Part shown: positions 18,315 through 27,830 of the stretch, piece after piece
Layout of the letters: every line of letters starts with the position of its first letter
How positions within the stretch are numbered: the stretch's first letter is position 1
Origin: JAGRCP01 sp942490705
Lineage (GTDB): Bacteria; Chloroflexota; Anaerolineae; Caldilineales; Caldilineaceae
Direction of reading: 5' to 3'
Length of the DNA stretch: 64,000 bases
Assembly: GCA_942490705.1 (NCBI GenBank)
Contig: CALNXY010000012.1
Coordinates: 124,001-188,000, forward strand
Translations under genes and position numbers: made by a program
Notes under the pieces: model-generated
What the model was told of the DNA's origin: nothing
The model's database searches: none
The model's input: only the letters and a program-made list of their open reading frames with translations

Positions 18315-19805
18315 ATGTCAACCAAGATTGAGAGTCGGGCGATGCCAGACAGCGTAGTCAAGAGTGCAGCCATGGCCATGGCCATGGGCGATCTCGTAAT
18401 CGGTGATATGAAGGGTTTTCACTCCCCTGTATCGGAGCGGCGCTTTGCCCTCCTCGTTGGGGACGTGATGATGGCAATTCTCGCGACCGGCCTTGTACTA
18501 CTAGGCTTGGGCGCCATGGACGGCGCATCAACGGCCATGGATTACCTCACTGCTTACTGGTACTGGCTTCCTGTCATGGTCAGCCTTTGGGTAGGACTTG
18601 GCTGGCTAAACGACCTCTATCACATCGCTTCTTCCCATGATCATCGTCGAGTGACTCAGGGGGTCGTTCTGACCAGCGTCATGGGGCTGGGCCTCTTCTT
18701 CGCACTGTCATGGATCGTCCCCTTCGTGCCGCCGTTCGGCTTCGTCGCTGCGGCGTGGGGGATGACTTCCGTCGGGATCTTTGCCTGGCGCAATCTATAT
18801 CTGACGCTCTCCGATGCGTTCTTGCCCTTTGATCAGCGCGTGCTGGTGATCGGGCGTGGCGCACGCGCAAAGGTGATCACGGATGTGCTCAAAGAGAACG
18901 AGACGCCCCATTACTTCGTGGCAGGGTATGTGGAGGATCCAGCGGATGTCGGCCTGCAATGGAAAGACGACTTGCCGACGTTGGGCGAAATCTACGAACT
19001 TTCTGACGTGGCTCAACTCAATAACATTCATCAAGTGATTGTTGCCACCGAGGGACCTGTCTCGGAAGAGCTCTTCTCGGCGCTGGTTAACTGCCAGGCC
19101 AACGGTGTGCCCGTCGCCTGGATGCCGGACGCTTATGAGAAGCTACTGCACCGGATTCCCGTAGAGTATATCGATCCGGCTTGGGGGCTCTTTGCGGTCC
19201 AGGGTAAACCGATCTTCCGCCGTTTGCAGTTGGCATCCAAGCGGATCCTGGACCTCTCGATCTTCATCTTGGCCTTGCCCATCTTTGCAATCGTTGTGCC
19301 GCTGCTGGCAGTTGCCATCAAGCTAGACTCCAAGGGCCCGGTCTTCTACAATCAGATTCGCGCCGGTCGCGGCGGTCAGCCCTTCACCATCTACAAGTTC
19401 CGCACTATGGTGACTGACGCCGAGAAGAATGGCGCACAGTGGGCGCAGAAGAATGATACGCGCATCACGCGGGTAGGGCGGTTCCTGCGCAAGACGCGCC
19501 TCGACGAACTGCCGCAGATCATTAACGTCTTCCGTGGCGAGATGAGCTTTGTCGGACCCCGCCCGGAGCGGCCTGAGTTCGTGGCCGAACTCTCCGAGCA
19601 GATCCCTTTCTTCTCCACGCGCATGCTGGTGAAGCCAGGGTTGACGGGCTGGGCGCAGATCCACTACGACTATGGCAACACGGTCGAAGATGCCCGCATG
19701 AAGCTTGAGTATGACTTCTACTACGTCCGCTATTGGTCCATCTGGATGGACATCTACACGCTCTTCCGCACAATTGCGGTCGTAGCCATGTTTAAAGGTA
19801 TGTAA
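18315..19805 (+). CDS. Polyprenyl glycosylphosphotransferase (initiating sugar-1-P transferase)
   Basis: 496 residues from ATG 18315, with GAAGGAG 6 bases upstream. An integral membrane enzyme that moves a sugar-1-phosphate from a UDP-sugar to undecaprenyl phosphate, starting each repeat unit. Seen: four N-terminal membrane segments (about 40-165), a soluble nucleotide-binding-like middle (VLVIGRGARAKVITDVL), and the C-terminal bacterial sugar transferase domain (about 300-496). That domain starts with KRILDLSIFILALPIFAIVVPLL, then KLDSKGPVFYNQIRAGRGG, FTIYKFRTMVTDAE, LRKTRLDELPQIINVFRGEM, SFVGPRPERPEF, KPGLTGWAQI. WbaP/WcaJ/PglC-like; which sugar it uses cannot be read. A terminator follows at once, so it is transcribed separately from the next gene. 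Confidence 0.95.
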   Translation: MSTKIESRAMPDSVVKSAAMAMAMGDLVIGDMKGFHSPVSERRFALLVGDVMMAILATGLVLLGLGAMDGASTAMDYLTAYWYWLPVMVSLWVGLGWLNDLYHIASSHDHRRVTQGVVLTSVMGLGLFFALSWIVPFVPPFGFVAAAWGMTSVGIFAWRNLYLTLSDAFLPFDQRVLVIGRGARAKVITDVLKENETPHYFVAGYVEDPADVGLQWKDDLPTLGEIYELSDVAQLNNIHQVIVATEGPVSEELFSALVNCQANGVPVAWMPDAYEKLLHRIPVEYIDPAWGLFAVQGKPIFRRLQLASKRILDLSIFILALPIFAIVVPLLAVAIKLDSKGPVFYNQIRAGRGGQPFTIYKFRTMVTDAEKNGAQWAQKNDTRITRVGRFLRKTRLDELPQIINVFRGEMSFVGPRPERPEFVAELSEQIPFFSTRMLVKPGLTGWAQIHYDYGNTVEDARMKLEYDFYYVRYWSIWMDIYTLFRTIAVVAMFKGM

Positions 19806-19812
19806 TTCGCCT

Positions 19813-19855
19813 ACGGTCAAGCTGTGGTGGTACTACGCAGCTTGACCGTTGTCTT
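19813..19855 (+). terminator. Rho-independent terminator after the glycosylphosphotransferase
   Basis: A perfect 12-bp stem ACGGTCAAGCTG (813-824 with 838-849) and 13-base loop, followed by TGTCTTTTGT, 8 bases after the stop codon. The rest of the gap to 20116 shows no gene. Confidence 0.75.
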
Positions 19856-20116
19856 TTGTACCTGCGACAGTTGACGTTTGATTTTGGTTTTCAAAAACCC
19901 GGTCTTGTACAATCAGCAATGAATGGCTGATCTGACAGCATCCCCGGGGGCAGGTTGAACGTATGTCAGATGATTCGGTCGAGCCTGGTCTGTACGCCTT
20001 GGATTGATTCGTGCAGATGATGAAGGGCGCTGAATTGGTTGATGCGTTCATCAGCCCCTGGGGAATTCTTTTCATCCCAAACTAATTACCGTTCGTAACA
20101 AAGGAGTTCAAACCCC

Positions 20117-22120
20117 ATGAGATCATTGAACCACCGCATCGCATACCTGGCGCTCGCGCTGCTCTTGGCCCTGACGGGGGCGGTGGGCATTTTGCCTGGC
20201 CAGACTCATGCGGCCGTGATCATTAACGCAACCACAGATTTGCAACAGGATGACCCTGATGCCGAGCCGTCCGTGCCGGCTGGCCCATGGCGTGACGCCA
20301 AACTGTATCAGTCGCCCTATGCCAGCATCGATGGGTGGAGCAAGGTCGAATCGCCGGCTGTGGCTGGCCTGATAAGTGACAATTTCAACGCCTGTTCCAT
20401 TGACGAGGGCGTCTGGACTTTGGTCGACCCGCCCGGCGAAGCCACCTTTGCCGATGATGGAGAGAATCTAGTCATCACCGTGCCGAGCGGCGTCAACTAT
20501 GACCTCTTTCCCAATAGCGATAACGCTGCACGGGCCCTCCAGCCGATCGCCGCTGATGAAGACTTCCAGGTGGTGGTGAAATTTGTTGATATGAAAGTAA
20601 CGCCAATTATCCAAGGCCAGTATCGCACCCAGGGCATTGTCATTCCAGGACTGTCTGACCCGACGGCGCCGCCTTCCGCCGCCGAATCCATGCGTTTTGA
20701 GTTCTACACCACGCGCAACGCAAGCGACATTGTTGAGACGCATGCCATTGGCGCAGTTTTTCGACCGGCCGGTGATTTCTACATTGCGTTGGATGATATA
20801 ATTCCCGTTTCAAATGGCGATGACCTTTACATGCGCGTCACGCGCGAGACCATTACCGCCCCGGGCGGGCTTGAGACGCAGCGCTGGACCATGGAGTATT
20901 CCGATACGGGGGCCGATGGCGATTGGACGTCGGTCGGGCCGGCTGATGGTCTGCCCAATGATCCCTTTATTTTGCGCCACATTTCGCAGCAGGTTGGCGT
21001 CTATGCTGGCAGCACCACGACAGATACTCCTGGTACAGAGCCAGGTAATACGGCCATGATTGACTTCTTCTGGGCCGATGACGATCCGATTACGACAATA
21101 CCCGACGACGATACGCTGGGCTATAATGTCGTCAAGGATACGGTCGGCAACGGTAGCATTGCCATCACGCCTAACGATCCAGGGCCCTATGCCTGTGGCG
21201 ATGACGTGACGCTCTCCGCCACGCCCGACAACGGCTGGAATTTCTCGTTATGGAGTGGCGACGTCAACGGTGTCCAGAACCCGATTACGGTTCCGTTTGA
21301 AATGGGGCTGATGGCCACGGCAAACTTTAGCCAGGCGGAGCAAAACGTGCTGGACGTCACGGTCAACGGCAACGGTACGGTCACCAGTGACCCGGCCGGT
21401 ATTGACTGCGGGGGCGCCTGCTCGGCGAATTTCACCGAGGATTCCGTCGTGACGCTGACAGCCACAGCCGATCCCGGCTTTGTCTTTAGCGGCTGGAGCG
21501 GCGCGGCTTCGGGCACCAATTCCGTGACGACTGTCACCATGGACGCCGCCAAGTCGGTCGTGGCCAATTTTGTGGAGCAGGGCGCCGGCAATGCCCTCAC
21601 CGTGCAAGTATTCCCGGTCGATGGCAGCGGCGGCTCTGTGACGAGTGATCCCGCCGGCATTGATTGCGGCAACACCTGCAGCGAGACGTATGCACCCGGT
21701 ACGGATGTCGAGTTGACGGCCGCGCCGAATCCTGGTTATGCGTTCATCGGTTGGAGCGGCGCCGCTTCTGGCGATTCGCCCGTGACAAACGTGACGATGT
21801 CGGCGAACCAAACCGTGATTGCGACCTTTGACCAGAAGGCCTACACACTTTCTGTTAGCGGTGTGGGTGGCACGGTCACTGTAGACCCGGTCAAGACGAC
21901 CTATGCGTACGGCGATGAGGTAACCCTCACCGCGACGGCTACGGGCGCAGACCCATTTAGCGGCTGGACGGGGGATCTGACTTCGACCGAGAATCCGGTA
22001 ACCTTCACTGTCGGCGTTGATACCAGTGAAAGCGATACGGAGATCTCGATCGTGGCCCAGTTTGGCGACGCGCCGACGGGCGGCGTCTATTTGCCCATCG
22101 TCCGCAACAACGCGCCTTAA
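20117..22120 (+). CDS. Secreted jelly-roll/InlB-repeat protein with YLPIV tail
   Basis: 667 residues; ATG 20117 has AAGGAG 10 bases upstream. Signal peptide about 1-33 (YLALALLLALTGAVGIL..THA). About residues 85-330 hold a DUF1349/concanavalin-like sandwich (DNFNACSIDEGVWTLVDPPG..). It is homologous to a domain in the protein at 44358, which starts DDFNACTVDETRWRWVDPL. Four divergent InlB B-repeats follow (GWNFSLWSGDVNG, GFVFSGWSGAASG, GYAFIGWSGAASG, PFSGWTGDLTS), two with paired cysteines (IDCGGACS, IDCGNTCS). The C terminus is GGVYLPIVRNNAP. Probably an exported carbohydrate-binding surface protein; this is inference from fold type and its place between polysaccharide genes. Confidence 0.85.
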   Translation: MRSLNHRIAYLALALLLALTGAVGILPGQTHAAVIINATTDLQQDDPDAEPSVPAGPWRDAKLYQSPYASIDGWSKVESPAVAGLISDNFNACSIDEGVWTLVDPPGEATFADDGENLVITVPSGVNYDLFPNSDNAARALQPIAADEDFQVVVKFVDMKVTPIIQGQYRTQGIVIPGLSDPTAPPSAAESMRFEFYTTRNASDIVETHAIGAVFRPAGDFYIALDDIIPVSNGDDLYMRVTRETITAPGGLETQRWTMEYSDTGADGDWTSVGPADGLPNDPFILRHISQQVGVYAGSTTTDTPGTEPGNTAMIDFFWADDDPITTIPDDDTLGYNVVKDTVGNGSIAITPNDPGPYACGDDVTLSATPDNGWNFSLWSGDVNGVQNPITVPFEMGLMATANFSQAEQNVLDVTVNGNGTVTSDPAGIDCGGACSANFTEDSVVTLTATADPGFVFSGWSGAASGTNSVTTVTMDAAKSVVANFVEQGAGNALTVQVFPVDGSGGSVTSDPAGIDCGNTCSETYAPGTDVELTAAPNPGYAFIGWSGAASGDSPVTNVTMSANQTVIATFDQKAYTLSVSGVGGTVTVDPVKTTYAYGDEVTLTATATGADPFSGWTGDLTSTENPVTFTVGVDTSESDTEISIVAQFGDAPTGGVYLPIVRNNAP

Positions 22121-22210
22121 CGCGACGAAGAAGCCGCGGTTTCCAACGTCTGAGGTTGACGGCGGAAGCGGCAAACGTTTGACCGATATGCTTAGTGCTT
22201 AACCCAGATA

Positions 22211-22249
22211 ATGCGGAGGGTAGACTCAGACTCTACCCTCCGCATTTTT
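22211..22249 (+). terminator. Rho-independent terminator after the InlB-repeat gene
   Basis: A perfect 14-bp stem (ATGCGGAGGGTAGA with its complement, 7-base loop) followed by TTTTT. It lies 90 bases after the stop codon. The rest of 22121-22458 has no gene. Confidence 0.88.
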
Positions 22250-22458
22250 GGGTCCAGGGAGAGTCTGCTGCGAACCCAGTGCTACACTGAGGTCAAGGGT
22301 GCTGCTTGAGAAGGATTGAATCATCGGATACGATAGACTACATGGCGCGTAGCAAGTTCCTGAGCCGGTTTGCTGTTGTTTTGAATTCGTTGGCGATTAC
22401 GCCCGATTGATCGAGGTGTACCATTAGTAATCTGCGAGCTGACACTGCACGGGGCAGC

Positions 22459-23937
22459 ATGGCCATGGCCACGGCCACGCTGTTGTCTCGCCCCATTGCA
22501 ATCGCAGCGATGGTTATTCTGGCGCGCTTGCTTGATCCAGCGGATTTCGGCACGATCGCGCTGGCCACGGTGCTCTTTGGCACGGCCCAGCTCTTTTCCG
22601 GATTGGGCATGGACAATGCTGTGATCCAAAGCGTGCGCTCGCCTGAGGAGATCGGGTTCCAGGCTTTTTTCGTGACGATCGTGAGCAGTCTGTCGCTCTT
22701 TCTCCTGGTAAATCTGAACGTCGAGTTTTTTGCGGCGCTGCTGGGGGATGTAGAGATGGTCCCGATTCTGCACTGGATGTCTCTACTACTCATTCTTAAT
22801 ACGTTGACACTGGTGCCTGAAGCATTGATCCGCAGGGAAATGCGTTTTGGCAAGGTCAGTGCCTCCATGGTGTTGATGAACGTCATCACCAGTACGGTTT
22901 CGATTGTTCTGGCGCTGATGGGATTTGGTTTGTGGAGCCTTGTCTGGGGCCAATTAGCGGGTTCAGCCGCACGCATGTTGATGATCTGGTTCTCTACCTT
23001 GGGCTGGTATTGGCTGCGTCCGCAGGCGCTCCACAGCTCATTGATGCGCGAACTCTTGAGGTTTGGCCTCAAGTCAACTGGTGGCGGTTTTGTCAACTAT
23101 ATCAATTCGCATTGGGACGATTGGTATGTCGGCCGTACTATGGGCACAACGGCCCTGGGTTACTATGACAAAGCCTACAACCTAACCAATGCCACAATTG
23201 CCGGCTTGAACACCAGTATTCTGAGCGGTGTTCTTATGCCTTCCTATGCCCGCTTACAGAGCGAACCGGCTCGTCTCCAGCGCGCCTATATTAAGGGGCT
23301 GAGTCTTTCCGCCATGCTCATGGCGCCGCTGTCCATGGGTGTCTTTGCCGTCGCGCCTGAATTGGTGAACGTGCTCTTTGGCGAGAAGTGGATCCCCATG
23401 ATTCCGACATTGCAGATTTTTGCCTTTATGGCCCTGGCTCGCCCGCTGGCGGCCAGTACGTCGCCTCTCTTCCAGGCGGTAGGCAAACCAGAATATGACT
23501 TGCAGGGTGGTCTCGTGGTTCTGGCGGCAATGGTACCCATGGTACTCTACATGGCAACATGGGGGATCGAAGGCGTGGCCGTTGCAGTCGTGCTTTCATT
23601 TGTCGCCGGCCTCATTTTCAACGTCTACAAGTTGAACGGCCTCCTACCCGGCGTCGCCCGCCAGATGATCCCGGCTGTCACGCCGTCGCTGGTTTCCAGC
23701 GCCTTGATGGTTGGCGCGGTCGCCGTGACGCGCCAGGTCGTTCTGCGTAACGTACCAGACATACGAGAATGGGTTTTGCTGCTCGTGTTGATTGCCGCCG
23801 GTGGTGCTGTGTTCGTTGCTGCGAGCTATCTCATGCAGCGCACATTGATCCATGAACTAATTGATACGCTTGGCGAAGTCCTGAAAGGGAATCGCTTCAT
23901 TGCTGCAGTAAGCCGTCGTGCGCCGGTCAAAGCATGA
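22459..23937 (+). CDS. Polysaccharide flippase (Wzx/PST family)
   Basis: A multi-span membrane protein, 492 residues from ATG 22459, with about 12 hydrophobic segments (AIAAMVILARLLDPADFGTIALATVLFG at the start). It has the family's ILARLLxPxDFG, GxxxAVIQ and late GLxxNTSILSGVLMPSYARLQ, ELVNVLFGEKWIPMIPTLQIFA, ARPLAASTSPLFQAVGKP segments. It would flip lipid-linked oligosaccharide outward for polymerisation. The start is doubtful: homologues usually have more residues ahead of this point, and the frame stays open upstream to 22411 (TISNLRADTARGS). A GAGGTG motif at 22413-22418 precedes an ATT codon at 22423, so a non-standard start or a sequence error is possible. It is followed by the Wzz/BY-kinase-like gene after 65 bases. 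Confidence 0.92.
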   Translation: MAMATATLLSRPIAIAAMVILARLLDPADFGTIALATVLFGTAQLFSGLGMDNAVIQSVRSPEEIGFQAFFVTIVSSLSLFLLVNLNVEFFAALLGDVEMVPILHWMSLLLILNTLTLVPEALIRREMRFGKVSASMVLMNVITSTVSIVLALMGFGLWSLVWGQLAGSAARMLMIWFSTLGWYWLRPQALHSSLMRELLRFGLKSTGGGFVNYINSHWDDWYVGRTMGTTALGYYDKAYNLTNATIAGLNTSILSGVLMPSYARLQSEPARLQRAYIKGLSLSAMLMAPLSMGVFAVAPELVNVLFGEKWIPMIPTLQIFAFMALARPLAASTSPLFQAVGKPEYDLQGGLVVLAAMVPMVLYMATWGIEGVAVAVVLSFVAGLIFNVYKLNGLLPGVARQMIPAVTPSLVSSALMVGAVAVTRQVVLRNVPDIREWVLLLVLIAAGGAVFVAASYLMQRTLIHELIDTLGEVLKGNRFIAAVSRRAPVKA

Positions 23938-24002
23938 AAGCAACTGTGCGCAACGCCGGCGCCTCGGTCGCCCATACTCTATGAAAGATAGGGGAAACGC
24001 TC

Positions 24003-25643
24003 GTGAATGATTTTGTTGAACTTCAAGGAGTTGTGTCAACGCTTCTGCGCAAGTGGTGGGTGATTCTACTCGGCGCAGTCTTGGCAGGCCTGGTTGGTTA
24101 CTTCGTCGCTACTTCGCAAGCGCCCGTATACAGTGCAACGACAAGCTTGTTTGTTGGTCGACCGATTGAATCGGCCCAGCTCAATCGTTTTGATATTGAG
24201 AATAGCCTGCAACTGGCGCGCATCTATGCCGATATCGCCCGCCGTCAACCAGTTCTGGCTGCGACAGTTGAGGCGCTAGGGCTGGAGACGACTTGGCCTG
24301 AACTGCGCAACCGCGTCCGGACAACCGTCAGCACAGACACACAGTTGCTGGACATCAGCGTTGAGGCGCCATCACCGCAGGAGGCTCAGCTGATCGCCGA
24401 TGAAATCGCCGGCCAACTGATCATGGTGAGCCCGAATGGGATGCGCGATGTGGATCGCGAACAGGCGCAGCAGTTTACGCGGCAGCAACTGGTCCGATTG
24501 CAGGAAAAGATTACGGAGGGGCAAGCGCGTTTGGAGCAGCTTGAGACTGACATGCTGGCCTCGCCGTCGAGTGCTGATTCTACCGACCTGCAGCAAGAGA
24601 TGTTGGCGTTGGAGAATATCATTGCGCGCTGGGAGGCCAATTACGCGCAACTGCTCAACTTTATCAATGAGGAACAACCGGCCAATAATCTGGCAGTGCT
24701 AGAGCCGGCCCAGGCCGGCAGCGCGCCGATTCGTCCGCGTGTGCTCTTCAACACGCTAATTGCGGCAATTGTGGGCGCGGCCCTGGCGACCGGTCTCATT
24801 TTCCTGCGTGTATTTATGGACAATAGCGTGCGCACGCCGGACGATATTGACCGCCTCCTTGACTTGCGTACCTTGGGGGGGATCAACGAGTTCAGAAGTA
24901 CAACACCGCGCAGCGCGCTGGTGCTGAACCAGGATGCGTTTTCGCCTATCTTGGAGGATTATCGTTTGTTGCGGACGAAAATCCAGTTCCAGTATACCGA
25001 CGATCTTGGCCATACGATCATGGTGACCAGCCCCGCGCGCAGCGAAGGCAAAAGCTTGATCGTTGCGAATCTGGGCATTGTCATGGCGCAAGCCGGCTTG
25101 CGAACCGTGATCGTTGATAGCAACCTGCGCCAGCCGATTCAGCACGAACTCTTTCAACTCTCCAATCAGGAGGGATTGACGCACCTACTACGCGGCCAAG
25201 AGCAAGATATCACTTCGTACCTTTCTCCGACTATGGTGCCGAATTTGAAGGTGCTGGTTAGTGGTAGTCTACCCTCTAATCCGTCAGAGCTACTGGGATC
25301 TATGCGGATGAAGTACCTGCTCGAGCAGCTTGCCCAAAAGGCTGACATTGTCATTTGTGACAGTGCTGAGGCATTGACGGTTGCCGATGCCTCCGTTCTA
25401 TCACGACAGGTTGAGGGTGTGTTGATGGTCATCGAGTCCGGCGGCACGGATCGCTCGGCCGCGATCCAGGCTGTTGCCAACCTGCGCGATGCACGCGCAA
25501 CCTTGGTTGGCGCTATCCTAAATCGTGTGCCGGCGAAAGGCCGGCTTGTGGTGCTTTCCGGTTCGTCTCAGCGCAAGCAAGAGCGTGAAGAGCCGCAGTC
25601 TCCCAAAGAATCCCTTACCTATGTCGATTCTTTGGGAGACTGA
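24003..25643 (+). CDS. Wzz-type chain-length regulator fused to a degenerate BY-kinase (CpsD/Wzc-like) domain
   Basis: 546 residues from GTG 24003 (AGGGGA 8 bases upstream). Membrane helix 1 (WWVILLGAVLAGLVGYFVA), an outer Wzz domain with coiled-coil (QLVRLQEKITEGQARLEQLETDM), helix 2 near 255-280, then a P-loop domain. Walker A reads TSPARSEGKS (Lys350), with the usual Pro-Gly-Glu replaced by Arg-Ser-Glu. Walker A' is VIVDSNLRQP, with Asn374 where BY-kinases have the second Asp. Walker B is IVICDSAEA (Asp453), with PP replaced by AE. The C-terminal tyrosine cluster is absent (one Tyr in KESLTYVDSLGD). So it probably controls chain length with little or no tyrosine kinase activity. Placed directly after the flippase. 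Confidence 0.9.
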   Translation: MNDFVELQGVVSTLLRKWWVILLGAVLAGLVGYFVATSQAPVYSATTSLFVGRPIESAQLNRFDIENSLQLARIYADIARRQPVLAATVEALGLETTWPELRNRVRTTVSTDTQLLDISVEAPSPQEAQLIADEIAGQLIMVSPNGMRDVDREQAQQFTRQQLVRLQEKITEGQARLEQLETDMLASPSSADSTDLQQEMLALENIIARWEANYAQLLNFINEEQPANNLAVLEPAQAGSAPIRPRVLFNTLIAAIVGAALATGLIFLRVFMDNSVRTPDDIDRLLDLRTLGGINEFRSTTPRSALVLNQDAFSPILEDYRLLRTKIQFQYTDDLGHTIMVTSPARSEGKSLIVANLGIVMAQAGLRTVIVDSNLRQPIQHELFQLSNQEGLTHLLRGQEQDITSYLSPTMVPNLKVLVSGSLPSNPSELLGSMRMKYLLEQLAQKADIVICDSAEALTVADASVLSRQVEGVLMVIESGGTDRSAAIQAVANLRDARATLVGAILNRVPAKGRLVVLSGSSQRKQEREEPQSPKESLTYVDSLGD

Positions 25644-25653
25644 GCGGCAGGGG

Positions 25654-27621
25654 CTATAGGCCCAGAAGCACACCAATCCGTGCACCTGTTTCGATGATTC
25701 GGTATGGGGGGAGTTCAGGCTCCGGTCCTTCGCCTACGAGGCTGAAGCAGACGTTGTCAATGCCGATTTCTTCATTCGTCTCTTCAAAGGCAAAGCGAAG
25801 ACGTGCATTGTCGCTGGATTGCCGTGCGACAAATTGAAAGCTGTATATTTCACCCTCGGCCGTTATTTCTACCGTTTCAAAGAGGCCAAGCCCCGTATAC
25901 GGGGCTTCGTGCTCGTGCAGCGTAACGGTGAATTTCTTTGGGGTTTGGGCAGATCGAGCGGCAAAGGCAATCGAATACTGATTGCCCTCGATGACGCTTA
26001 GTCCGCTCTGATACAATTGGGTGTTGCGGCCACTGCTGGACACGCTCACTCTGGCCATACCATCGACAATGCGATACGTCGCATTGCCGGCCGTAAACCA
26101 TTGCCAACCCGTGCCGCCATCCGCGAAGACTCCATTGAGCACCAAATTGTCTTCACACGCAATTGCAGGCAGCGGTACCCATTCGGGCTCGGGATTTGGT
26201 TCGGGCGGTGTAATCGGCGCTCCAGTACTAATGCCTCCTGTCAGCCCAATGCTTGGCGCTGTGCCCGCGTAATAGTAGTCGACACGGGCATCCTGTTCCC
26301 AGGAAAGCGCGCGATCCAGCACCAGCACATTTTGCGCATAGTTCACGGCTGTCACCACGGCTTCAGCGCCGTCAACTTTGATGCGATCGCCCGGTATGAC
26401 GCCATAGCCATTACAAAAATAACGGGCATCACGGACTGCAAGCTGATTGCTTGCGGTACCGGATCGGGCTGTAGTCGTCAAGGGGACGGCGGCTCCACTT
26501 CCTGGCGTGCCATCAATGATCTCATTCTCGCTATTATATGCCGGTTTTGCGAAGATTGAGTTCCGGTCGTGACCGGTGGCGTCGCGCCATTGTGCGATTG
26601 ACGTGAATGCCCGCGACCCTAGCTGCCAGCGAGGGGACGAATCATCGTAGTAGAGATTGCCGTCCATTACCAGGTCCGGCTGCTCGGAGCCCGGCCGCGT
26701 CGCAACGAGACGATCGCCCGCACCATCGACAACGTTGTTGCGAATTCTGCCCCGCTTCACGTTTTCGAGATAGATACTATATTGGCGCACGTTGCGGACA
26801 ACGTTATGCACGAAGACGCTGTCCACGACCCAACGCTGTACGGCATTGCGATCCATGGGCAGAAACGCTTCACGCTCATCCGCCCCAAAAACAACCCCAA
26901 TGTAGGCACGGCCATTGCTGCCGTCTATGACATTGTTGCGTACGATGATGTTGCCGTACTCGAGCTGCTGGCCCTTAGCGCTGGAGTTCCAGTTTTCTGC
27001 ACTTGGCGCTGGTCCATTGCAGTCGCGAAACAGATTGCCTTCAATTAAGATTTCATAGCCACAGTCAACATATTGACCTGAACGGGCGCCATAGTTGCTT
27101 GGCACGATGTAATCCACTATGTTGTTGCGGAATACGCAGCGGTGCGGGAAGCCTTTCCCGCCGCGTATGGTGGGGTGGGTGCTCCAGTCACCGCCAACAG
27201 CGTTCAGACCTATATAGGTGCCCTCGTTGAGGTAGTTACCCTGGACCAGACAATTCGTAACGTTGTGATGGAGTGTAACAATTTCGTTGTGCTGTCCGTT
27301 TGGACTGCCCTGATAGATTTGCGTTAGCCGATTGTTGAGGATATAGCTATAGCTAACCGAAAAGGGTTCATTTCCATTAAATACGATCGCATGGAGCCAT
27401 CCTCCAGCATTCGTTGTCGCTCTTTGATTCTGTAACGTGCAGTTTTGAATCGTAACGCCCTTGATATTCGCGCCTAATGCCTCTACCGCAATGCCGCCAG
27501 TGCGATAATCAGCAAAACGTAGCCCATCGATTATCCAGTAAGACCGATCAATGATACGCAACTGCAACCTGCCCTGAGGGCCCACAATCGTTGCAGGGTT
27601 GTCGGGTCTTACAGCCGAAGG
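25654..27621 (-). CDS. Right-handed parallel beta-helix protein, main frame of a broken gene
   Basis: About 650 residues in this frame. Repeated short strands with Asn/Val ladders (GVTIQNCTLQNQ, NCLVQGNYLNEG, RCVFRNNIVDYI, EILIEGNLFRDC, NIIVRNNVIDG, SVFVHNVVRNV, GRIRNNVVDGAG) predict a pectate-lyase-like helix, the fold of polysaccharide lyases and epimerases. A small module follows (LAVRDARYFCNGYGVIPGDRIKVDG..VTAVNYAQNVLVLDRALSW), shared with the protein at 34154-35880. Then comes a C-terminal carbohydrate-binding-like sandwich (LVLNGVFADGGTGWQWFTAGNATYRI..). The N-terminal part is in another frame (27627-27830), with probably two indels between 27605 and 27640. The gene ends 11 bases from the convergent Wzz-like gene. 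Confidence 0.8.
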   Translation of the reverse strand, partial: PSAVRPDNPATIVGPQGRLQLRIIDRSYWIIDGLRFADYRTGGIAVEALGANIKGVTIQNCTLQNQRATTNAGGWLHAIVFNGNEPFSVSYSYILNNRLTQIYQGSPNGQHNEIVTLHHNVTNCLVQGNYLNEGTYIGLNAVGGDWSTHPTIRGGKGFPHRCVFRNNIVDYIVPSNYGARSGQYVDCGYEILIEGNLFRDCNGPAPSAENWNSSAKGQQLEYGNIIVRNNVIDGSNGRAYIGVVFGADEREAFLPMDRNAVQRWVVDSVFVHNVVRNVRQYSIYLENVKRGRIRNNVVDGAGDRLVATRPGSEQPDLVMDGNLYYDDSSPRWQLGSRAFTSIAQWRDATGHDRNSIFAKPAYNSENEIIDGTPGSGAAVPLTTTARSGTASNQLAVRDARYFCNGYGVIPGDRIKVDGAEAVVTAVNYAQNVLVLDRALSWEQDARVDYYYAGTAPSIGLTGGISTGAPITPPEPNPEPEWVPLPAIACEDNLVLNGVFADGGTGWQWFTAGNATYRIVDGMARVSVSSSGRNTQLYQSGLSVIEGNQYSIAFAARSAQTPKKFTVTLHEHEAPYTGLGLFETVEITAEGEIYSFQFVARQSSDNARLRFAFEETNEEIGIDNVCFSLVGEGPEPELPPYRIIETGARIGVLLGL

Positions 27622-27626
27622 TTATC

Positions 27627-27830
27627 TCAGCCCTGCTCACCTTGACGCCCGCCATTGGAAGCATAGATCTGCACGTTTTCCGCATAGGTTCCGGGCAGCA
27701 CTTCGATTCTGTCCCCGGCCGATACCTTAGGATTGGTCACCGCGAACTGAATCGACCGCCAGGCAGCGCCGATGCTTTGACCTGAATTGGCGTTGTTACC
27801 CGCTGTGCTTACATAGTAGGTGGTTGCCAC
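27627..27830 (-). CDS. N-terminal fragment of the beta-helix protein
   Basis: 67 residues from GTG 27830 with GGAG 6 bases upstream: ATTYYVSTAGNNANSGQS, WRSIQFAV, KVSAGDRIEVLPGTYAENV. This is the usual first turn of such beta-helix proteins and aligns with ATTYFVSPAGDDTNSGT in the paralogue near 35800. Unlike the paralogue there is no signal peptide: the protein starts exactly where the other's mature chain would start. Either it is cytoplasmic, exported in another way, or the true start is missing. Confidence 0.75.
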   Translation of the reverse strand: MATTYYVSTAGNNANSGQSIGAAWRSIQFAVTNPKVSAGDRIEVLPGTYAENVQIYASNGGRQGEQG

